From Sphingomonas sp. QA11 (GTDB lineage Bacteria > Pseudomonadota > Alphaproteobacteria > Sphingomonadales > Sphingomonadaceae), in NCBI RefSeq assembly GCF_028473665.1, contig NZ_CP098774.1, positions 496,001 through 560,000 of the forward strand: a stretch of DNA of 64,000 nucleotides, read 5' to 3'. The notes beneath the pieces are model-generated. The model was given only the letters and a program-made list of their open reading frames with translations, ran no database searches and had not been told where the DNA came from. The first letter of the stretch is position 1. Each line of letters starts with the position of its first letter. Position numbers and translations under genes: made by a program. Below are positions 58,604-64,000 of the stretch, one piece after another.

Positions 58604-60193
58604 ATGTGTGGGGTGCCAGTGCTTCGTAAGACTCGTCGGGATATCCTGAAGGCCGGTGCGATCGCCGCGCCCGCTTTGTTGACTTTCTCCGCACGCGCCG
58701 GCGTTCTGCTCGGCAGCGATACGCCTTTCACGCTCGGCGTGGCATCGGGTGAGCCGTCACCTGACGGGATGGTCCTGTGGACGCGTCTCGCGCCGCACCC
58801 GCTTGAGGCCGGGGGCGGCATGCCGCCACGCCGTGTCCCGGTGCGCTGGCAGGTGGCGGAGGATGAAGGATTCGCCCGCGTCGTCCGGTCGGGAACTGCC
58901 GCCGCCGATCCGGTGGCCGGCCATTCGGTGCATGTCGAAGTGTCGGGCCTGCGTCCGGGGCGTTCCTATTTTTATCGGTTCGTCGCCGATGGCGTGGCGA
59001 GTCCGGTTGGCAGGACGCGGACGGCTCCGGCGCCGGGGGCGATCGTCGACAACCTCCGTTTCTGCTTCGGCTCATGCCAGAAATACGAGGCCGGTCACTA
59101 TGCCGCCTGGCGCCACGTCGTCGCCGACGACCCCGAGCTGATCCTGTTCCTCGGCGACTATATCTATGAGAATGCCCCGGGCAATGGCGGCGTCCGTCGC
59201 CATCTCAATCCCGAACCCTTCGATGTGGCGGGCTATCGGATCCGCTACGCAACCTACAAGATGGACCCGCTGCTCCAGGCGGCTCATGCCGCCGCGCCGT
59301 GGATTGTCACCTGGGACGATCACGAGGTGGCGAATGATTATGCCGGTGCGCTGGACGAGCATAATGGCGATCCCGTTGCATTTCTCGCGCGGCGTGCGGC
59401 GGCCTATCAAGTATATTGGGAGCACCTGCCGCTACGGGCGGCCGCCCGTCCCTCGGGACCCGATGCACGTCTCTACCGGACGTTGAACTGGGGAGCGCTC
59501 GCCCAGTTCCAGGTGATCGACGACCGGCAGTTTCGCGGCACCCGCGCCTGCCAGCCGCCGGAACTGCTCGCTGAGCATCGCGATTATCTGGTCGGGGTGC
59601 TCGATTGCCCGCAGCGCCACGATACATCCCGTACGATGCTCGGCGACGTCCAGGAGCGCTGGCTGCTCGACGCGCTAGGCAAGACGCGCGCGCAGTGGAA
59701 TTTCCTCGCGCAGCAGACCCTGATGACGCCGTTCGCGATGATCGATCCGCGTCATCCGGAACAGGGCGCGGTCGTCCATCCGGCCGATCGCTGGGAAGGC
59801 TATCCGGCCGCGCGCGACCGGATCTTCCGCCGCTGGGCGGAGGCGAAGACGCCCAACCCCGTGGTGTTGAGCGGCGATATCCACGCCTTCACCGCCACCG
59901 ATATCCATCACCCCGATCATCCCGATGCTACTCCGGTCGCCGCGGAGTTCGTCGGAGGATCGATCACCTCGCTCAACAACCATCCCGGATGGCGTGAAGA
60001 GGCTAAAGCGAACCCCGGGATTCGCTTCGCCGAGAACGAGGTGCGCGGCTATGCCAGGGTGGACTTGAGCGGGAAGGGCAGCGAAGTGCTGTTTCGCGGC
60101 CTGGCCGATGCCCGCAATCCCGATTCCACCGTGTCGACGATTGCGCGCTTTGAGGTGGAATCCGGGCGGGCCGGCATTGCCGACGCAAGCTGA
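58604..60193 (+). CDS. Alkaline phosphatase D-type phosphoesterase (PhoD)
   Basis: A 529-residue exported metallo-phosphoesterase. The twin-arginine signal KTRRDILKAGAIAAPALL precedes an N-terminal beta domain and the catalytic motifs FCFGSCQKYEAG, LFLGDYIYE, TWDDHEVANDY and LSGDIHAFTAT. PhoD enzymes hydrolyse phosphodiesters and monoesters using Ca/Fe. A GTG at 58619 is an alternative start that keeps the Tat motif. It converges on the FecR gene and may work with the TonB receptor locus. Confidence 0.9.
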   Translation: MCGVPVLRKTRRDILKAGAIAAPALLTFSARAGVLLGSDTPFTLGVASGEPSPDGMVLWTRLAPHPLEAGGGMPPRRVPVRWQVAEDEGFARVVRSGTAAADPVAGHSVHVEVSGLRPGRSYFYRFVADGVASPVGRTRTAPAPGAIVDNLRFCFGSCQKYEAGHYAAWRHVVADDPELILFLGDYIYENAPGNGGVRRHLNPEPFDVAGYRIRYATYKMDPLLQAAHAAAPWIVTWDDHEVANDYAGALDEHNGDPVAFLARRAAAYQVYWEHLPLRAAARPSGPDARLYRTLNWGALAQFQVIDDRQFRGTRACQPPELLAEHRDYLVGVLDCPQRHDTSRTMLGDVQERWLLDALGKTRAQWNFLAQQTLMTPFAMIDPRHPEQGAVVHPADRWEGYPAARDRIFRRWAEAKTPNPVVLSGDIHAFTATDIHHPDHPDATPVAAEFVGGSITSLNNHPGWREEAKANPGIRFAENEVRGYARVDLSGKGSEVLFRGLADARNPDSTVSTIARFEVESGRAGIADAS

Positions 60194-60202
60194 CGGGGCC
60201 GG

Positions 60203-61177
60203 TCAGGACGACAGGACGATCCGGTCCCGCCGCACCTCGGCGCGAATGCCGAAATTGAGGCGAAGGGCTTTCAGGAATTCGCTGGGGTCGTTAGTGAGGA
60301 AACGGCCACCCAGCCGTACCTGGCCCATGTCGGCGCGTGCCAGCTCGATCGGTGTTGGCAGGTAGCGGTTATATTCGGCGATCGCCTCCGTCAGGGGCTG
60401 GCCGTCGAACAGGATCTCGCCCTCCTGCCAGGCCGAGAGCGTCTGGATCTCACCGTCCGACAGGGGCCTTGCCTGCTGTTTGCCATCGGTGACGACCAGC
60501 TTGCGGCGCTCCGCCACAAGCGCGGTCCCGGAACGGCCATGGAGCGGCAGTATCCAGGCCTTGCCGGCGATGGTCGCAAGGTCGACGATCTCTCCGGCGT
60601 GCAAGCGTACGTTGAACCGGCCGGGCCCCAGGCGAAACCGCGCCGCACCGACATGAAGCGTGCAGGGCTGGGTGCCTTGCGGAAGGTCGAGGGCGAGTTC
60701 GCCCCGTTCAAGCTCGACTTCGAGCTGGCTTTCGGCCAACCACCAGCGCAACCGGCCTCCGGTATTGAGGTCGAGGCAGGTATGATCCGCCACGTAGAAG
60801 CGCCTGCGCTCGCCGACCGCCGTTTCCACGGTATGGGCCGCCGCCTGGCTCGCGATGAAGACGGCGCCACCCGCCGCCAGCGCCCCGGCCATGCCGAAGG
60901 CTGCCTTGATCGCGGTGCGCCGCGGCAGTGCCATACGGGGAGCAGCCATGATTGGCGGGGCTGCCGCATCGGCTGGTTCATGTGCGGAATGGCCAGCGCG
61001 CAAGCGATCGAGGTCGCGCCACACGGCATTCATCCGAATGAAGGCGAGGGCATGGGCAGGGTCGGAGGCGCGCCATGCCTCGAAGACCGCCAGATCGGCG
61101 CGTCCGGCGTCGAGTGCGGCGAGCCAATCGGCCGCTTCGGCCTCGATTCGCTCCTGGCGCTCGATCGATAGGGTCAA
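60203..61177 (-). CDS. FecR family anti-sigma factor
   Basis: A 324-residue membrane regulator: N-terminal cytoplasmic domain (EAADWLAALDAGRADLAVFE, DUF4880 type), one membrane segment at about 92-112 (FGMAGALAAGGAVFIASQ), and a periplasmic FecR domain (TAVGERRRFYVADH ... GELALDL) with a C-terminal STN-like end (FLKALRLNFGIRAEV). The start is TTG at 61177; no better codon stands in frame. It likely controls the ECF sigma factor encoded 86 bases upstream. Confidence 0.88.
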   Translation of the reverse strand: MTLSIERQERIEAEAADWLAALDAGRADLAVFEAWRASDPAHALAFIRMNAVWRDLDRLRAGHSAHEPADAAAPPIMAAPRMALPRRTAIKAAFGMAGALAAGGAVFIASQAAAHTVETAVGERRRFYVADHTCLDLNTGGRLRWWLAESQLEVELERGELALDLPQGTQPCTLHVGAARFRLGPGRFNVRLHAGEIVDLATIAGKAWILPLHGRSGTALVAERRKLVVTDGKQQARPLSDGEIQTLSAWQEGEILFDGQPLTEAIAEYNRYLPTPIELARADMGQVRLGGRFLTNDPSEFLKALRLNFGIRAEVRRDRIVLSS

Positions 61178-61263
61178 AATGCTCTTCTCATGTCCGTGGG
61201 AATGCCGATCACCTCCCGATGATTAGCGGAAGCGAAACCGCCATGCCAACGACACGATTTTCT

Positions 61264-61839
61264 TCATGCCTGCCGTCGTGTGGTGTCGCTCGTCTCGATC
61301 GAACCGGCTGGATCGACCGGAATGGGAAGGTCGCGCAGGGCTCGAGACAGCAGCAATATGCCGCGCGACAGATGCTTCTCCACCGTCGACAGGCTGAGCC
61401 CGAGACGTTCGGCGATTATTCGGGGCGGCAATTCCTCGAACTTGCGCAACAGGACAACGCGCCGGCACGAGGGAGGCAGGGCATCGATCGCCGTCATCAT
61501 GCGCCTCAGTTCGTCGCGGCCCGCCGCGATGGCGAAACTGTCGGGCGCCGGGTCGGGGTGCTCGGCCTCTTCGAGCGCGGCGAACTGGCGCATGGGCACG
61601 ATCCGCGCGCGGCGCATCCGCTGGAGCGCCGCGTTGCGCATGATGCGGACGGCATAGGCGGCGGGGTTGGCGATCTGGTCCCAGCGGTCGAGCTGGAGAA
61701 GCTGGGTATAGGCCTCGTGCAGCAGGTCGCGGGCCTCGTCGTCGTCCAGGGCCCAGCGCCGCGCCTGGCGCAGCAACTCGCTTTCATGGGGAAGGACTGA
61801 CGATGCGAACCATGCATCGATCGGGCGAAGCCAGGACAT
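61264..61839 (-). CDS. ECF RNA polymerase sigma factor (FecI-like)
   Basis: A 191-residue sigma-70 family factor with region 2 (RQARRWALDDDEARDLLHEA ... NPAAYAVRIMRNAALQ) and region 4 (DALPPSCRRVVLLRKFEEL ... LSLSTVEKHLSRGI). With the FecR gene and the TonB receptor it forms a cell-surface signalling set. The Met at 61839 is used; the ribosome site before it is weak. Confidence 0.88.
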   Translation of the reverse strand: MSWLRPIDAWFASSVLPHESELLRQARRWALDDDEARDLLHEAYTQLLQLDRWDQIANPAAYAVRIMRNAALQRMRRARIVPMRQFAALEEAEHPDPAPDSFAIAAGRDELRRMMTAIDALPPSCRRVVLLRKFEELPPRIIAERLGLSLSTVEKHLSRGILLLSRALRDLPIPVDPAGSIETSDTTRRQA

Positions 61840-61944
61840 GGATCGGGGAAATGCTCGATTCTGGATGTTTCCCGACTGCCCTAGGGCTGGATTGATACGG
61901 TGCTGTGACAGGATCCGGTCACGCCGGTGATTTTCGCGAAGGCG

Positions 61945-61976
61945 GCGTCCTCCGGGCACCGGTGCCCGGAGGACGC
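61945..61976 (-). terminator. Perfect 32-base palindrome after the TonB receptor gene
   Basis: Arms of 16 bases (61945-61960 and 61961-61976) are exactly complementary. It starts six bases after the receptor stop on the minus strand, so it likely ends that transcript and insulates the sigma factor gene. No T-run follows. Confidence 0.55.
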
Positions 61977-61981
61977 GGCGG

Positions 61982-64000
61982 TCACTTCCTGTCGCCGGGC
62001 TTGAAGACGAGCCCGAACCACACGGTGCGGCCCACTGGATAGCGTGTCTGCAGCAACTCCCGATTCTGGCCGAGATGTGCTTCGAACGCTGTGTTCGTCA
62101 CGTTCTGGACCTGACCGATCACCTGCAGCCAGGGGGTCACGTTATAGCTTGCATGCAGATCGAGCTGGTCGCGCGAATCCGCCCAGATATCACGCCAGCT
62201 GAACTGCGAATCGACCGACACTGGGGATGCGCCGATCCGGTTGAACGCAGCCCGCAGGCTGAACGGGCCGTCCACATAGAAGAGCGTTGCGTTGTAGATA
62301 TGGTTCGGCTGGTTGAAGAGCGCGTCGATCCGGCGAGTGGCGCCGTTGGTCGACACGAAGTCGAAATGGCCGTCGAGCCAGGTGGCGTTGAGCGACACGC
62401 CGAGATTGGCGAGCGGGCCCGGCAGGAAATCGAGCCTGTCCTTGACGATCTGTATCTCAGCGCCCTTCACTGCGGCGCGTGAGGCGTTGACCGGCTGGGT
62501 GATCGTCGCGCCATAGGTTACGCCATCGGTATAGACGCCGGTTCCGACTGTCGACTTGGTGAAGATCTCGTCGTGGATGTCCTTATAGAACAGGGCCACC
62601 GAGAGGAGCCCGCCCGCGCCGAGATACCATTCGCCCGACAGGTCGTAGTTCCAGGAACGGCGTGGCTTCAGATCGGGGTTGCCCTGGTTGATCGTCAGCG
62701 GAGTGAGCGTCGATGAAAGATCGAGCGACATGGTCGTGGTCGCGCCATATTGGCCGTAATCGGGGCGGCCGATCGTCTCGCTGATGCCGCCGCGCAGCTT
62801 GACCGCGCTCGTGACGTTCCATGTCGCCACCGCTGATGGCAGGGCATAGGCATAGCTGCGCTGGCGCGACACCAGCGCGCTGCCGCCGTTGAGATGAGTC
62901 GTCACGCCGACCGAGGTGCTGTCGTACCGAAGTCCGGCCTGCAGGTTCAGGGCATCGCCCTGCCAGCGGAGCTGGCCATAGCCGGCCGTGATGGATTCGC
63001 GCAGTTCGTAGAAAGCGTTGTTGCCGTCGGCGACGCGCGCCGTCGACTGGCGGAACCATTCGGGATGGTTGAGCAGCACTGCCTTCGCCTTGGCCGCGTC
63101 GATCAGGTAGAAGTTGACGCCCGGCGCGGAAAGCGGAGTCAGTACGGTCGATTGCGAATATTGGTCGAGATTGCCGATCAGCGCCGCCGAGGCGGCATCC
63201 TTCGCAAACCATTCGCGATAGTTGAGCAGGCTTTCGACATGAGTCAGCGTCTGGTTGACGCCGGCCTGGATGCCGAGGCCGCGATCGTTGGCGCCGAAAT
63301 TCCACGACAGCTCGCCGTGCAGGCCGCGTACCCGGTTGTCGATGTCGTAGACGATGTCGCGCCAGTAGCGCGGCCCGTAGCTGGCGGCCTTTGCGGCCGC
63401 CACCGGATCGTTCAGCGCGATCGTGGGCTGGCCGTTGGCGCTCTGGTAGCTATAGCCATAGGCGGGAAGATTGGATGTGGCGGCCGAGCTGGGGGTGATG
63501 ACCATCCCCGTGTTCCATTTATACATCCAGCGATCTTCATTGTAGTGCGCCTGGGAGTTCGACGCGCCGGCGGTCAGCTTGAGCGTGTCGCTGAAGTCGT
63601 AGTGCGCGTTGCCGTTGACCAGCCAGGTACGGCGCTTTTCCGGCTGGGCAACGAGGCCGAGCTGGTAGTTGCCGGTGTTCAGCTTGCCTTTGTCGGCCGA
63701 CGCGCCCGGCGTGTAGCTGCTGGAGGGAAGGGCGAGCGCCTCGTAGCGGTCCTCGTCCGAGAGCTCGTGATAATAGCCGCCGAAGACCGACACGCCGAAG
63801 CGGTCGTTCGGACGATATTCGAGCTTGGCGTTGACGCTGTAGCGTTCGCGTTTCTCATCAAAGGCATAATCCTGCACGCGCACGGGCACGGCGCGTCCGG
63901 TCGAGTTGGCGATGTCCCCGGTCGCTGCGCCCGCGGCGGTGTAGTAGGTCCAGCCGGCACCGGCTGTGTCCCCCGGCAGGTTCGCCAGCGCCGAGGCGTG
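61982..64000 (-). CDS. TonB-dependent outer-membrane receptor, C-terminal part
   Basis: The gene continues past the right window edge; 672 codons are visible and the frame is open at 64000. It shows the aromatic-rich beta-barrel of TonB receptors: YSVNAKLEYRPNDRFGVSVF, KLRGGISETIGRPDYGQYG, the NPDLKPRRSWNYDLSGEWYL motif, and an ending TVWFGLVFKPGDRK. The plug and TonB box lie outside, so the substrate and any signalling extension cannot be judged. With the sigma/FecR genes downstream and PhoD nearby, uptake of a phosphorylated compound or iron chelate is possible. Confidence 0.88.
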   Translation of the reverse strand, partial: HASALANLPGDTAGAGWTYYTAAGAATGDIANSTGRAVPVRVQDYAFDEKRERYSVNAKLEYRPNDRFGVSVFGGYYHELSDEDRYEALALPSSSYTPGASADKGKLNTGNYQLGLVAQPEKRRTWLVNGNAHYDFSDTLKLTAGASNSQAHYNEDRWMYKWNTGMVITPSSAATSNLPAYGYSYQSANGQPTIALNDPVAAAKAASYGPRYWRDIVYDIDNRVRGLHGELSWNFGANDRGLGIQAGVNQTLTHVESLLNYREWFAKDAASAALIGNLDQYSQSTVLTPLSAPGVNFYLIDAAKAKAVLLNHPEWFRQSTARVADGNNAFYELRESITAGYGQLRWQGDALNLQAGLRYDSTSVGVTTHLNGGSALVSRQRSYAYALPSAVATWNVTSAVKLRGGISETIGRPDYGQYGATTTMSLDLSSTLTPLTINQGNPDLKPRRSWNYDLSGEWYLGAGGLLSVALFYKDIHDEIFTKSTVGTGVYTDGVTYGATITQPVNASRAAVKGAEIQIVKDRLDFLPGPLANLGVSLNATWLDGHFDFVSTNGATRRIDALFNQPNHIYNATLFYVDGPFSLRAAFNRIGASPVSVDSQFSWRDIWADSRDQLDLHASYNVTPWLQVIGQVQNVTNTAFEAHLGQNRELLQTRYPVGRTVWFGLVFKPGDRK

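Overview
This window is GC-rich chromosomal DNA from an alphaproteobacterium, most likely a sphingomonad (Sphingomonas or a close relative). The evidence is gene content and style: an ECF sigma/FecR/TonB-receptor locus, a RcnB-like secreted protein, PHA and wax-ester storage genes, split Rhs genes of the kind I know from sphingomonads, and many CTCCCC/GGGGAG palindromic repeats between genes. No rRNA, tRNA, CRISPR array or prophage was seen.

Layout. 0-19 kb: housekeeping and envelope genes (wrbA, an M15 carboxypeptidase, an RluA synthase, arfB, fRMsr, an M28 peptidase, a USP), then pyruvate dehydrogenase E2 and E3 separated by a repeat-flanked DUF559 gene, an amidohydrolase, two polytopic membrane proteins of glycosyltransferase-C type, a bactofilin, and a divergent pair of antibiotic-modifying enzymes (Arr and a CatB/Vat-like acetyltransferase). 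19-28 kb: a lipid and storage region with a self-sufficient P450-reductase fusion, wax ester synthase/DGAT, a phasin, a class III PHA synthase with a very short PhaE-like partner, and a lipase-like hydrolase. 27.7-33.6 kb: a complete RND efflux operon. 33.7-35.8 kb: a chain of overlapping genes (LysR, Gre factor, YaiI-type protein, SANT-like protein).

36-44.4 kb is an accessory Rhs islet. It holds two large Rhs/YD-repeat genes, a decayed Calx-beta partner, small exported or membrane proteins that look like immunity or orphan-tip cargo, IS5 remnants and two RayT (REP-associated) transposase copies, one broken. The islet sits between the LysR gene and mmsA. Its left edge carries a decayed copy of the mmsA operator and 5' coding end, so it appears to have split a LysR/mmsA divergent pair while duplicating the control region.

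44.7-53.8 kb carries all five enzymes of valine catabolism from isobutyryl-CoA to propionyl-CoA (mmsA, acyl-CoA dehydrogenase, 3-hydroxyisobutyryl-CoA hydrolase, enoyl-CoA hydratase, mmsB). They are interrupted by a fatty-acid hydroxylase/AraC pair and a polysaccharide deacetylase. 53.9-64 kb has a cupin protein, a tightly coupled cytoplasmic subtilase plus ComEC-like metallo-beta-lactamase pair (the best candidate here for an undescribed two-gene system), a PhoD phosphatase, and a FecR/ECF sigma/TonB-receptor locus that runs off the right end.
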